Shown here: one piece after another, positions 26,773 through 36,423 of the stretch
Position numbering within the stretch: position 1 is the stretch's first letter
Layout of the letters: every line of letters starts with the position of its first letter
From: Paenibacillus tyrphae
GTDB taxonomy: Bacteria; Bacillota; Bacilli; Paenibacillales; NBRC-103111
Assembly: GCF_000722545.1 (NCBI RefSeq)
Contig: NZ_JNVM01000046.1
Coordinates: forward strand, 1 to 64,000
Direction: 5' to 3'
Length of the DNA stretch: 64,000 nt
Made by a program: the position numbers and the translations under genes
Notes under the pieces: generated by a model
Seen by the model: the letters and a program-made list of their open reading frames with translations, nothing else
Told to the model about the DNA's origin: nothing
The model's database searches: none

Positions 26773-27012
26773 TTACGCGCCTTTTACAAAGTACGCCACA
26801 ATCAAAGATAAGACGAAGAATACAACGGCGAGACCCATTGTCAAACGGGACAAAAACAGCTCCAGCCCCCGCGCCTTCTTCTTTCCGAACAGATGCTCCG
26901 CCCCTCCGGAGATGGCACCGGACAAACCTGCGCTTTTTCCCGGCTGCAGCAAAACGGCTGCAATCAAGCCAAGCGAAGCGATGACCAGGATGATCTTCAA
27001 TGCTAATTCCAT
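26773..27012 (-). CDS. secG: Protein translocase subunit SecG
   Basis: 79 residues with two membrane helices (residues about 2-22 and 54-76) and the conserved loop LLQPGKSAGLSGAISGGAEHLFGKKKARG. It is the SecG subunit of SecYEG. A frame extends to 27078, but AGGAGGTGG is placed for ATG 27012 (MELALKIILV). Confidence 0.95.
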   Translation of the reverse strand: MELALKIILVIASLGLIAAVLLQPGKSAGLSGAISGGAEHLFGKKKARGLELFLSRLTMGLAVVFFVLSLIVAYFVKGA

Positions 27013-27132
27013 GATTCCACCTCCTGCAAAAATAAACGGACTTGTCCGAAAATAGACAGCATGCTTAGTATACCACAAAAAATACGCACTGACAAATCCT
27101 GTTGGATCGTCTAGGCGTATTTTACAAAATCT

Positions 27133-27843
27133 TTACTCTTCGAACTGCTGCCGGTACGCGGGGCGGGAGGATCGTGACGATTTGCGTCCGCCGAGAAACA
27201 ATTTCAGCGCCCGTACTGCGCACCATAAGGAAAACAGCGTCAACAGGACAGCCCACCCGATCGCCGGGATCGGAGTCACCAGACTGAGGTTCGTCGCATC
27301 GCCCGCCTTCGCCGGATCGTTCCAGGCATACAGGATCAACGAGAACGGTCCGAAAACCGACTCTTCCAGCGTCAGGAAGGCCAGCAGCAAGTAATACAGA
27401 TCGCTGAGCCAGCGCGGCATAAACGCCAGCATGATCGTATTTAAGATAATGAAGCCGAGCAGCCAAAAGATTCCGAACTCGTTGCGCACGAACAGGATCA
27501 GAGCCACGATGGCAATCGCCGTCATCACCTGCAGTCCGAGCCGCTGCTTGTCACTGGCCCGCATCCGGAACATAAAGAGTGCAAACAGCGAGGCCGTCGT
27601 GTACCCTGCCAGCGCAATCGGAAGGAGACTCCACCGGCTCGTTACCTGCGAATACGTCACGCCGCTATGATTCGCGAACAGCTCGATGTACATCACTTTG
27701 CCGGAGAGCGCCAACGTCACGATCGCGTGGCCAAACTCGTGAATCATCGTATCGAGATTGCGGAAGAAATCACTGAAGGGAATCAGATGCGTAAGAAAGG
27801 CCGATAAAATCAGAAAAAATACGGTCTTTATCAAATTACTCAT
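27133..27843 (-). CDS. M50-type membrane metallopeptidase
   Basis: 236 residues with about 6 hydrophobic segments. The zinc motif HEFGH (residues 35-39) lies inside the second helix region, as in the M50B group. A basic C-terminal tail (GGRKSSRSSRPAYR) is cytoplasmic. Such proteins cleave substrates within the membrane; this one has no PDZ domain. CGGAGGGG precedes ATG 27843. It lies between eno and secG on the same strand but appears to be its own unit. Substrate unknown. Confidence 0.8.
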   Translation of the reverse strand: MSNLIKTVFFLILSAFLTHLIPFSDFFRNLDTMIHEFGHAIVTLALSGKVMYIELFANHSGVTYSQVTSRWSLLPIALAGYTTASLFALFMFRMRASDKQRLGLQVMTAIAIVALILFVRNEFGIFWLLGFIILNTIMLAFMPRWLSDLYYLLLAFLTLEESVFGPFSLILYAWNDPAKAGDATNLSLVTPIPAIGWAVLLTLFSLWCAVRALKLFLGGRKSSRSSRPAYRQQFEE

Positions 27844-27901
27844 GTGATCCCCTCCGGGTGAGTGTCAGTCGTCGTTGTAGGATTAACGTTCGTACGGTTA
27901 C

Positions 27902-27940
27902 GGGTATTGCTGTCCCCCTGCTACAGGGGACACAATACCC
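27902..27940. repeat. Long inverted repeat after eno
   Basis: GGGTATTG-c-TGTCCCC ... GGGGACA-CAATACCC, 15 paired bases with one bulge and a short loop. Neither side has a T-run, so it is not a standard terminator; it looks like a REP-type palindrome. Confidence 0.6.
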
Positions 27941-28018
27941 TTCACCTTCGTGCCGTCAAAAAACAATACCGTCTGACAGTTATTTTATTATTAAGTCCTG
28001 TACTTTACAACTGTAAAC

Positions 28019-29311
28019 TTACTTGAAGTTTTTCAGGTTGTAAAATGCGGATTTGCCTGCGTATTGAGCGACGCTTGCCAGTTGGTCCTCGATGCGGAGC
28101 AATTGGTTGTACTTCGCTACGCGGTCGGTACGGGAAGGCGCACCGGTTTTGATTTGGCCTGCGTTCGTAGCTACTGCGATATCGGCGATCGTGCTGTCTT
28201 CGCTCTCGCCGGAACGGTGGGAAATCACCGCCGTATAGCCCGCGCGTTTTGCCATTTCGATCGCGTCGAACGTCTCGGTCAAGGAACCGATTTGGTTCAC
28301 TTTAACGAGGATGGAGTTGCCGATATTTTGCTCGATGCCTTGGGACAGGCGATTCGTGTTTGTTACGAACAAGTCGTCGCCGACGAGCTGTACTTTGCCG
28401 CCAAGCTTCTCGGTGAGCAGCTTCCAACCTTCCCAGTCGTCTTCGGAGCAGCCGTCTTCGATCGTGATGATCGGATATTTGTCTACCCAAGAAGCGAGGA
28501 AGTCTACGAATTCAGCGGAAGTGAACGACTTGCCTTCGCCTTCGAGATGGTACTTGCCGTCTTTGAAGAACTCGGTGGAAGCTACGTCCATGCCGAGGAA
28601 TACGTCGACGCCCGGCTTGTAGCCTGCACGCTCGATCGCCGTGATGATCGTTTGAATCGCCGCTTCGTTGGAGCTCAGGTTCGGAGCAAAGCCGCCTTCG
28701 TCGCCAACAGCCGTGTTCAGGCCTTGTTCTTTCAATACGTTTTTCAAGCTGTGGAAAATTTCCGCGCCTGTACGCAGCGCTTCTTTGAAGGTTGGAGCGC
28801 CTACCGGCAATACCATAAACTCCTGCACGTCTACGTTGTTGTCCGCATGAGCGCCACCGTTGATGATGTTCATCATCGGAACCGGAAGCGTCTTGGCGTT
28901 GAATCCGCCGAGGTAGATGTACAGCGGAATGTCCAGCGCTTCAGCCGCTGCGCGTGCTACCGCCATGGATACGGCGAGAATCGCGTTGGCGCCAAGCTTC
29001 GCTTTGTTCGGCGTTCCGTCCAGCTCGATCATACGCTTGTCGATACCGACTTGATCGAGGGCGTTCATGCCGATGATTTCCGGTGCGATTGCGTCGTTCA
29101 CGTTCTCAACGGCTTTCAGTACGCCTTTGCCGAGGTAACGGCCTTTGTCGCCGTCGCGAAGCTCTACAGCTTCGTAAGCGCCTGTTGATGCGCCGGATGG
29201 AACGATAGCGCGACCGCGCGCTCCGGATTCCAGATATACTTCCACTTCTACCGTCGGGTTACCGCGGGAGTCGAGCACTTCACGTGCGTATACATTGGAG
29301 ATTATAGTCAT
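28019..29311 (-). CDS. eno: Enolase
   Basis: 430 residues; converts 2-phosphoglycerate to phosphoenolpyruvate. Family blocks are visible: SNVYAREVLDSRGNPTVEVEV at the start, GDEGGFAPN (catalytic Glu near 205-210), IEDGCSEDDW and LVGDDLFVTN with Mg ligands, and VSHRSGESED near 365. Start: the frame extends to 29353, but AAGGAG is before ATG 29311, giving the usual MTIISNVYARE. Last gene of the cggR-gap-pgk-tpi-gpmI-eno operon, 45 bp behind gpmI. Confidence 0.97.
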   Translation of the reverse strand: MTIISNVYAREVLDSRGNPTVEVEVYLESGARGRAIVPSGASTGAYEAVELRDGDKGRYLGKGVLKAVENVNDAIAPEIIGMNALDQVGIDKRMIELDGTPNKAKLGANAILAVSMAVARAAAEALDIPLYIYLGGFNAKTLPVPMMNIINGGAHADNNVDVQEFMVLPVGAPTFKEALRTGAEIFHSLKNVLKEQGLNTAVGDEGGFAPNLSSNEAAIQTIITAIERAGYKPGVDVFLGMDVASTEFFKDGKYHLEGEGKSFTSAEFVDFLASWVDKYPIITIEDGCSEDDWEGWKLLTEKLGGKVQLVGDDLFVTNTNRLSQGIEQNIGNSILVKVNQIGSLTETFDAIEMAKRAGYTAVISHRSGESEDSTIADIAVATNAGQIKTGAPSRTDRVAKYNQLLRIEDQLASVAQYAGKSAFYNLKNFK

Positions 29312-29356
29312 TGCTAGAACACTCCTTCTCGTTTTTTTATTCCGTTTGCACAAGGG

Positions 29357-30901
29357 TTAACCGCGTGTTGCAACGATCGATTTCCCGGTCATTTCCGCCG
29401 GCTGCGTCACGCCCAGAAACTCGAGCATCGTCGGGGCGATATCCGCCAAAATACCATCGTTTCTTAGTGTAACATGACTATCGGTGAGAATAAAAGGGAC
29501 CGGATTCGTCGTATGTGCGGTATTGCGCGAACCGTCCGGATTCGTCACAATATCAGCGTTGCCGTGGTCGGCCGTAATCAGCGCAACCCCGCCCTTCGCC
29601 AGAATAGCGTCGACGACTTTGCCGAGGCACTCGTCCGTCGCTTCGATCGCTTTGATCGTCGGCTCCAGCAGACCGGAGTGTCCAACCATGTCAGGGTTGG
29701 CGAAGTTCAAGATGATGACATCCTGACGCTCGGCCTCGATCTCCTTCACCGCCGCTTCCGCCACCTCGTAAGCGCTCATCTCCGGCTTCAGGTCATACGT
29801 CGCAACCTTCGGGGAGCTGATGAGAATACGCGTTTCGCCCGGAAGCTCGACGTCGCGGCCGCCGCTGAAGAAGAACGTGACGTGCGGATATTTTTCCGTC
29901 TCGGCAATTCGGAGCTGCTTCAGGTTGTTCTGCACCAGCACCTCGCCGAGCGTGTTATCGAGATTCTTCGGTTTATACGCAACGTAGCCGCCCACGGTTT
30001 CGCTGAACAGCGTGAGGCAGACGTAGTACAAATCTTTCGGCCACTTGTCCCCGCGGTCGAAGCCGCGGAAGTCGCTGTTTGTGAACACCTGCGACAGCTG
30101 GATGGCCCGGTCCGGACGGAAGTTGAAGAACACGACCGAATCGCCGGACTCGACCAGACCGACAGGCGTGCCATCCTTCTTCACGATGACCGTCGGCATG
30201 ACGAACTCGTCGAATACGGAACGGGAGTACGATTCCTTAATCGCGTTCATTGGGTCCTCAAAGGTCGGTCCTTCCCCGTATACCATCGCGCAGTACGACT
30301 TCTCCGTACGCTCCCAGCGCTTGTCGCGGTCCATCGCATAGTATCGTCCTTGCACCGTGGCGATGTGGCCGACGCCGAGCTCCGCAATTTTGTTTTGCAA
30401 TTGCTCCATGTAGTTCGCGGCGCTGTCCGGCGCCACATCGCGGCCGTCCAGGAACGCATGAATGTAGACTTCATGGAAGTCTTCCTTCTTGCATACTTCA
30501 AGCAACGCGAACAAATGTGCGATATGGCTATGTACGCCGCCGTCGGACAGCAGACCGTACAGATGAAGCTTTTTGCCGTTCTCGCGGGCATGACGCACGG
30601 CGCCCAGAATTGTCTCGTTCTCGAAAAACTCGCCTTCGCGAATCGACTTAGAAATCCGCGTCAAGTCCTGATACACGATCCGTCCGGCTCCGATGTTGAG
30701 ATGACCCACTTCCGAGTTGCCCATTTGTCCTTCCGGCAGCCCGACTGCCTCGCCGCAAGCGGTCAGCGTCGTATGGGGAAACTGGTTCCAATACCGGTCG
30801 TAATTCGGCTTGTTCGCCTGCGCTACCGCATTGCCCTGCGTTTCGCCGCGAAGGCCGAAGCCGTCCAAGATGATCAATGCTACCGGTTTCAGTCTGGCCA
30901 T
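29357..30901 (-). CDS. gpmI: 2,3-bisphosphoglycerate-independent phosphoglycerate mutase
   Basis: 514 residues, normal for iPGM; interconverts 3- and 2-phosphoglycerate with two Mn ions. The catalytic Ser lies in MGNSEVGHLNIGAG (near 62), DGRDVAPDSA (about 152) and TADHGNADI (about 444-452) provide metal ligands. It starts 1 bp after the tpiA stop, so it is coupled to it. Alkaline-phosphatase superfamily fold. Confidence 0.97.
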   Translation of the reverse strand: MARLKPVALIILDGFGLRGETQGNAVAQANKPNYDRYWNQFPHTTLTACGEAVGLPEGQMGNSEVGHLNIGAGRIVYQDLTRISKSIREGEFFENETILGAVRHARENGKKLHLYGLLSDGGVHSHIAHLFALLEVCKKEDFHEVYIHAFLDGRDVAPDSAANYMEQLQNKIAELGVGHIATVQGRYYAMDRDKRWERTEKSYCAMVYGEGPTFEDPMNAIKESYSRSVFDEFVMPTVIVKKDGTPVGLVESGDSVVFFNFRPDRAIQLSQVFTNSDFRGFDRGDKWPKDLYYVCLTLFSETVGGYVAYKPKNLDNTLGEVLVQNNLKQLRIAETEKYPHVTFFFSGGRDVELPGETRILISSPKVATYDLKPEMSAYEVAEAAVKEIEAERQDVIILNFANPDMVGHSGLLEPTIKAIEATDECLGKVVDAILAKGGVALITADHGNADIVTNPDGSRNTAHTTNPVPFILTDSHVTLRNDGILADIAPTMLEFLGVTQPAEMTGKSIVATRG

Positions 30902-30902
30902 T

Positions 30903-31655
30903 TTACTCGGCCCCCTTGATCAAATCGATATAGGATGCCGGCTCCAGACTCGCGCCCCCTACCAGTGCGCCGTCAATGTCCGGCTGCTGCATATACTCGG
31001 CGATATTGTTCGGCTTCACGCTGCCGCCATATTGAATCCGTACCGCCGCTGCCGTCTCAGCTCCATACAAGCCGGTAACCAGCTCGCGAATGTATCCGAT
31101 CACGTCCTGAGCGTCCGCCGCAGTCGACGATTTGCCCGTTCCGATCGCCCAGATCGGCTCGTAAGCGATGACGACTTGCGCCGCCTGCTCCGCGCTCAAG
31201 CCGGCAAACGCCGCTTCGGTCTGCACTTTGCATACGTTTTTCGTTTGGCCCGCTTCGCGCTCTTCCAGCTTCTCGCCGATGCATACGATCGGAGTCAAGC
31301 CGTGCTTGAACGCCGCTTGCACTTTTTTGTTCACCGTTTCGTCGGTTTCCGCAAAATAAGCCCGGCGCTCGGAGTGTCCGATGATCACGTACTCTACGCC
31401 GAGATCTTTCAGCATCACGCCGCTGATCTCGCCCGTAAACGCGCCGTTGTCTTCGAAATGCAGGTTTTGAGCGCCGACCTTCAGCGTCGTGCCCTTCACC
31501 GCTTCTACCAAGGCAGGAAGGTTCGTAAACGGCGCGCAAATGACGCTCTCGACGCCCGCCGCTTCCGCCTTGCCCTTAACCTCGCTGACGAAGGCCAGCG
31601 ATTCCCCTACCGTTTTGAACATTTTCCAGTTGCCTGCAATGATCGGTTTGCGCAT
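30903..31655 (-). CDS. tpiA: Triosephosphate isomerase
   Basis: 250 residues. Active-site residues are seen as Asn-Trp-Lys in AGNWKMFKT, His in IGHSERR (about 95) and Glu in AYEPIWAIGTG (about 167), with phosphate loop YGGSVKP. Interconverts dihydroxyacetone phosphate and glyceraldehyde 3-phosphate. It follows pgk by 12 bp and precedes gpmI by 1 bp. Confidence 0.97.
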   Translation of the reverse strand: MRKPIIAGNWKMFKTVGESLAFVSEVKGKAEAAGVESVICAPFTNLPALVEAVKGTTLKVGAQNLHFEDNGAFTGEISGVMLKDLGVEYVIIGHSERRAYFAETDETVNKKVQAAFKHGLTPIVCIGEKLEEREAGQTKNVCKVQTEAAFAGLSAEQAAQVVIAYEPIWAIGTGKSSTAADAQDVIGYIRELVTGLYGAETAAAVRIQYGGSVKPNNIAEYMQQPDIDGALVGGASLEPASYIDLIKGAE

Positions 31656-31667
31656 ATGCCCCGCCTC

Positions 31668-32849
31668 CTATTTATCGTTCAAAGCCACGACGCCTGGAAG
31701 CGCCTTGCCTTCCATAAATTCAAGAGAAGCTCCGCCGCCGGTGGAGATGTGATCCATTTTGTCGCCAAGATGGAATTTCTCCACAGCCGCCGCCGAGTCG
31801 CCGCCGCCGATGACCGTATAGCCGGCCGTCGCTGCGCAAGCTTCCGCTACCGCTTTCGTTCCGTCCTCGAACGGCTTCAATTCGAATACGCCCATCGGCC
31901 CGTTCCATACGACCAGCTTGGATTCCGCAATCGTTTTGGCAAACAGCTCGCGGGTTTTCGGTCCGATGTCGAAGCCTTCCCAATCCGCCGGAATTTGGTC
32001 GACATCTACAATTTTCGCATTTGCCGAAGCGCTGAAATCGTCGCCGACGACAACGTCAACCGGCAGCAGGAAGTTCACGCCTTTTTCCTTCGCTTTGCGC
32101 TCGAATTCCTGCACCAGCTCCAGACGGTCGTTGTCCACGAGGGATTTGCCGATCTCGTAGCCTTTCGCTTTGAAGAAGGTGTAGGACAGCCCGCCGCCGA
32201 TGATGATGTTGTCCGCAATCTCGATCAGCTTCTCGATAACGGCGATTTTGTCTTTGACCTTCGCTCCGCCGACAATCGCGGTGAACGGACGATCCGGGTT
32301 GTTGAGTGCTTTGCCGAGAACGTCGAGTTCTTTCTCCATCAGCAATCCGGATACGGCCGGCAGATGATGCGCAATGCCTTCTGTGGAAGCATGAGCCCGG
32401 TGTGCGGCGCCGAATGCGTCGTTTACGTACAGATCCGCCAGTTCGGCAAAAGCTTTCGCCAGCTCCGGATCGTTCTTCTCTTCGCCCGCGTAAAAGCGCA
32501 CGTTCTCAAGCAGCAGCACGTCGCCGTCGTTCAGCTTGGCAATTTGCGCTTTGACCGCGTCGCCAATCGCTTCGTCGGCCTTCGTAACCGGCTTACCGAG
32601 CAGCTCGGACAAGCGTGCCGCAGCCGGAGTCAGCCGCATCTCTTCGACGACTTGTCCCTTCGGACGACCCAAATGGCTGGCCAGAATGACTTTCGCTCCG
32701 CGATCCGTCAAATACTTGATCGTCGGTAGCGTTTCGCGAATCCGCGTATCGTCGGTAATTTTTCCGTTCTCCAGCGGCACGTTGAAATCGACCCGGACAA
32801 ATACGCGCTTACCGCTAACTTCTACGTCACGAACGCTTTTCTTATTCAT
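31668..32849 (-). CDS. pgk: Phosphoglycerate kinase
   Basis: 393 residues; makes ATP from 1,3-bisphosphoglycerate. Blocks: RVFVRVDFNVPLENGKI, LASHLGRPKG, and the C-terminal GGGDSAAAVEKF nucleotide site. A frame extends to 32894, but GGGAGGC is spaced for ATG 32849 (MNKKSVRDVEV). It is separated from gap by about 260 bp containing a large nested hairpin, unlike the tight spacing of the rest of the operon. Confidence 0.97.
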   Translation of the reverse strand: MNKKSVRDVEVSGKRVFVRVDFNVPLENGKITDDTRIRETLPTIKYLTDRGAKVILASHLGRPKGQVVEEMRLTPAAARLSELLGKPVTKADEAIGDAVKAQIAKLNDGDVLLLENVRFYAGEEKNDPELAKAFAELADLYVNDAFGAAHRAHASTEGIAHHLPAVSGLLMEKELDVLGKALNNPDRPFTAIVGGAKVKDKIAVIEKLIEIADNIIIGGGLSYTFFKAKGYEIGKSLVDNDRLELVQEFERKAKEKGVNFLLPVDVVVGDDFSASANAKIVDVDQIPADWEGFDIGPKTRELFAKTIAESKLVVWNGPMGVFELKPFEDGTKAVAEACAATAGYTVIGGGDSAAAVEKFHLGDKMDHISTGGGASLEFMEGKALPGVVALNDK

Positions 32850-32930
32850 CTTCCATGCCTCCCAGCGGTTTTGTCTCTTCCTACCCACACACAAAAAATT
32901 GTGGGGACGGTCCCTCAGGCTAAGAAAAAT

Positions 32931-33074
32931 ATCTCGCGCGGCAGCAGATGGGATGTGCCGTAGAGCGTTAGCGCGGCTCCTTTGAACTCTCGTTTCCTCA
33001 ACTACCTTTAAATCAAGAAACGAGAGTTCAACAGAGCCCGGAGGTACATCCCATTTGACCCGTCATAGCGAGAT
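32931..33074 (-). promoter_or_regulatory. Nested hairpin between gap and pgk
   Basis: Four sets of arms pair in register. Outermost: ATCTCGC (32931-32937) with GCGAGAT (33068-33074). Next: GATGGGATGT (32947-32956) with ACATCCCATT (33046-33055). Then GGCTC (32975-32979) with GAGCC (33034-33038). Innermost: GAACTCTCGTTTC (32984-32996) with GAAACGAGAGTTC (33017-33029). On the transcribed strand it ends in GCGAGAT then ATTTTTC. It may terminate or process the operon mRNA between gap and pgk. Confidence 0.7.
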
Positions 33075-33113
33075 CTTTTTCAAATGCTTCAGAACATCAC
33101 CACAATTTTACCA

Positions 33114-34118
<1,005 letters not shown>

Positions 34119-34217
34119 GTTGAAAGCCTCCTAGAAATGATTTGGTGTCCGCTGCTCCCGGCAAGGTTTCGTAGAAATATGACCGCGGCAGCGATATGTC
34201 AAGACAGGCAGAGCCCG

Positions 34218-35246
34218 TCAAGATAGCAAACGATTAACAACTTCCCAGGCAGCCGCCTCGTCGGTGACCAGCACGTCCTCGTGACCGTGCTTCAATACCG
34301 AAGCGATCGACTCGCCCTTGCTTTTGCCTCCGGCAATTCCGATCACATGGTCCATGCTGTGAATGTCTTCGATGCGGAGTCCGATGGTCGGCATTTTGTG
34401 CAAAATGTTTCCGTCCCGGTCAAAATAGTACCCGAACGCTTCCGCAAGCGCGCCGTCGCGCCGCAGGCTTTCGGTCGTCTCCGGGTCCACCTTGCGCCGT
34501 CTGGCCATTACCATAGCTTCTCCGATGCCGTGAACGACAATCCGCGCGCCGCGGATGAAGGCGATGATCTCGGCAATGTGGCTGTCCTGCATCAGCGACT
34601 GATACGCTTCCTCGCCTAGATGGTCCGGTACGTGCAGCAGCCGGTAGCGGCCGCCCGCTTTCTTCGCCATCGTCGAGGCGATCGTGTTCGCCTGAAGCTC
34701 GACGCTTTCCCCGAGTCCGCCGCGGGCCGGTACGAACCAGCAGCCCTTCATCGGAGTCGCCGGTGTCAAATGATAGGCCACTTCAGCCATCGTCGATCCG
34801 CCGGTTACGGCAATAGTCTCGTCCTCGCCGACCAGCTTCCGCAAGACGGAGGCGCCGGCACGACCAAGCTCTTTCTTCGTATGAGGGGAAACGTCCGAAT
34901 CGCCGGGGACGATGATCACCTGCTTCAAGCCGAAGTGCGAACGTATGCGTTCTTCCAGCTCCGTCAGGCCGAACAAATCTTTGACGATCGGTTCGAGCCG
35001 CTCCAGCAGTTCTCTGCCCGCCACGCTGATCCGCATGCCGGAAGCTTCGACTTCGATCAAGCCCTGCTCCTTCAGAAAATCCACTTCCGCGCGGAGCACC
35101 CGCTCCGTCGCACCCACCGACAGCGCCAGCGTCCGACGGCCCACCAAACCGGATACCATGATGTGATGCAGGATCGTATATCGCTTTTTCATGGTGTCGA
35201 CCAGATCGGGCAAAAGCTGCTTTTGAATGTCGAGGATTTCTCTCAT
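34218..35246 (-). CDS. cggR: Central glycolytic genes regulator CggR
   Basis: 342 residues, SorC/DeoR type. The N-terminal helix-turn-helix spans about residues 20-65 (MVSGLVGRRTLALSVGATERVLRAEVDFLKEQGLI), followed by a sugar-phosphate-binding domain with TGGSTMAEVA and GIAGGKSKG. In B. subtilis CggR represses the gapA operon and is released by fructose-1,6-bisphosphate. A GTG at 35285 is possible, but that would put the coding region across the operator, so ATG 35246 (MREILDIQKQLLPDLV) is chosen. First gene of its own operon with a recognisable operator and promoter. Confidence 0.94.
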   Translation of the reverse strand: MREILDIQKQLLPDLVDTMKKRYTILHHIMVSGLVGRRTLALSVGATERVLRAEVDFLKEQGLIEVEASGMRISVAGRELLERLEPIVKDLFGLTELEERIRSHFGLKQVIIVPGDSDVSPHTKKELGRAGASVLRKLVGEDETIAVTGGSTMAEVAYHLTPATPMKGCWFVPARGGLGESVELQANTIASTMAKKAGGRYRLLHVPDHLGEEAYQSLMQDSHIAEIIAFIRGARIVVHGIGEAMVMARRRKVDPETTESLRRDGALAEAFGYYFDRDGNILHKMPTIGLRIEDIHSMDHVIGIAGGKSKGESIASVLKHGHEDVLVTDEAAAWEVVNRLLS

Positions 35247-35279
35247 GGATTCACACCCGCTTAAGATCGCAGCTTTGCT

Positions 35280-35316
35280 GGACACTTTTTGTCCCGGCGC
35301 TGCATTTTAAGTCCCA
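35280..35316 (-). promoter_or_regulatory. CggR operator
   Basis: On the minus strand two direct repeats: TGGGAC-N6-TGCA, then CGGGAC-N6-TGTCC, spaced by 4 nt. This is the pattern of the B. subtilis CggR operator. It lies between promoter and cggR start. Confidence 0.8.
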
Positions 35317-35317
35317 C

Positions 35318-35354
35318 ATACTCTAAAAAAAGTACTAAGTTGTTTCACTTAGTG
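35318..35354 (-). terminator. Small attenuator-like hairpin in the cggR leader
   Basis: On the minus strand ACTAAGT, GAAACA loop, ACTTAGT, then ACTTTTTTTAG. The stem is only 7 bp and AT-rich, but the T-run is long; it lies in the transcribed leader before the CggR operator. Confidence 0.4.
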
Positions 35355-35359
35355 TCCCC

Positions 35360-35388
35360 ATTATAACCCATTCTTCCTCTCACATCAA
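35360..35388 (-). promoter_or_regulatory. Promoter of the cggR-gap operon
   Basis: TTGATG (35383-35388), 17-nt spacer, TATAAT (35360-35365) on the minus strand, about 45 bp upstream of the CggR operator. Confidence 0.8.
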
Positions 35389-35480
35389 GTGTCTTCGTCA
35401 CCGTTCGACATTCCGTTAGCCGTCCAAAGCCGCTATTGTTGCGGCCATGAAGTAAGGAAAAAATTTTTATCGCCAAAAGG

Positions 35481-35509
35481 TTGCTTTTCTTGGGCTTATG
35501 GCTTATAAT
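35481..35509 (+). promoter_or_regulatory. Promoter of tRNA-Arg
   Basis: TTGCTT (35481-35486), 17-nt spacer, TATAAT (35504-35509), about 45 bp before the tRNA. Confidence 0.75.
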
Positions 35510-35554
35510 AAATTTTGCTGTCACTTATGAGACACAGCACACCGAATTGAATAT

Positions 35555-35629
35555 GCGCCCGTGGTCCAATGGATATGACGTAGGCCTCCGGAGCCTGAGA
35601 TCAAGGTTCGATTCCTTGCGGGCGCGCCA
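35555..35629 (+). tRNA. tRNA-Arg (anticodon CCG)
   Basis: 75 nt with acceptor stem GCGCCCG / CGGGCGC, anticodon loop CTCCGGA giving anticodon CCG, T arm AAGGTTCGATTCCTT and encoded CCA. It reads the CGG codon. It stands alone, upstream of clpP. Confidence 0.93.
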
Positions 35630-35635
35630 TTTACA

Positions 35636-35675
35636 CACCAATCAGTTTGCTCAGAACTGGTTTTTTTTATTTCCT
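35636..35675 (+). terminator. Terminator after tRNA-Arg
   Basis: Short stem CAGTT / AACTG flanked by ACC and GGT, followed by eight T. Confidence 0.55.
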
Positions 35676-35678
35676 CGG

Positions 35679-35718
35679 TTTGACCTTTCTTGACCTTTGT
35701 TTGTTTTTCGTTTATGAT
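35679..35718 (+). promoter_or_regulatory. clpP promoter with overlapping CtsR operator
   Basis: Promoter TTGACC (35690-35695), 17-nt spacer, TATGAT (35713-35718). The CtsR heptad pair TTTGACC-TTT-CTTGACC (35679-35695) covers the -35; read on the other strand it is GGTCAAG-AAA-GGTCAAA, matching the CtsR consensus at all but one heptad base. Heat-shock repression by CtsR follows from this. Confidence 0.88.
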
Positions 35719-35752
35719 GGTTATAGTTTGAATATAAAGGAGGCTGCAGCCG

Positions 35753-36334
35753 ATGAGTTTTATTCCAATGGTCGTCGAACCGGATGCAAGAGGAGAACGC
35801 GCTTATGACATCTATTCGCGTCTGCTCAAGGACCGGATTATTTTTCTCGGAAGTCCGATCAACGATGTTGTAGCCAATTCGATTATCGCACAAATGCTGT
35901 TCCTGGCCGCAACCGATCCGGATAAAGACATCAGCGTGTATATCAATAGCCCTGGCGGCTCCATTACGTCGGGGATGGCGATCTATGACACGATGCAGTT
36001 CATCAAGCCGGACGTGTCCACGATCTGCGTCGGCATGGCGGCATCGATGGGCGCCTTCCTGCTGGCCGCAGGAGCGAAAGGCAAGCGCTTCGCGCTGCCG
36101 AACAGCGAGGTTATGATTCACCAGCCGCTCGGCGGAGCCGAAGGCCAAGCCAGCGATATCGAGATCCGCGCGAAGCGCATCCTGAAAATGCGCGATAAGC
36201 TAAACACGATTCTCGCCGAGCGCACGGGCCAATCGTTCGAGCGCATCGAGAAAGACACCGACCGCGACAACTTCATGTCCGCAGAGGACGCGAAAAACTA
36301 TGGCTTGATCGACAAAGTTATCGAACGCGTATAA
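35753..36334 (+). CDS. clpP: ATP-dependent Clp protease proteolytic subunit
   Basis: 193 residues, full-length ClpP. The catalytic triad is visible: Ser in GMAASMGAFLL (about 97), His in MIHQPLGG (about 122) and Asp in DTDRDNFMSA (about 171). It forms the 14-mer proteolytic chamber used by ClpX and ClpC and also degrades tmRNA-tagged proteins. AAAGGAGG is placed before ATG 35753. Single gene with CtsR-controlled promoter and a strong terminator. Confidence 0.97.
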   Translation: MSFIPMVVEPDARGERAYDIYSRLLKDRIIFLGSPINDVVANSIIAQMLFLAATDPDKDISVYINSPGGSITSGMAIYDTMQFIKPDVSTICVGMAASMGAFLLAAGAKGKRFALPNSEVMIHQPLGGAEGQASDIEIRAKRILKMRDKLNTILAERTGQSFERIEKDTDRDNFMSAEDAKNYGLIDKVIERV

Positions 36335-36352
36335 CCTGATCAAGTCAGCACG

Positions 36353-36414
36353 AAAAGCCCGGCCGTTCCACGGCGCATCTTTGGATGCCACCGTGCGAAT
36401 GGCCGGGCTTTTTT
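36353..36414 (+). terminator. Terminator of clpP
   Basis: AAAAGCCCGGCC / GGCCGGGCTTTTTT with inner pairing, a strong GC stem and T-run. Confidence 0.9.
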
Positions 36415-36423
36415 GGGCTTTAG

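Noticed and set aside
29474..30919. A 481-codon plus-strand frame opposite gpmI
   Set aside because: Shadow of gpmI for the same reasons.
30810..32729. A 639-codon open frame on the plus strand across pgk, tpiA and part of gpmI
   Set aside because: It is antisense to three certain glycolytic genes, has a biased Arg/His/Leu-rich composition and no family motif. It results from high-GC third positions of the minus-strand genes.
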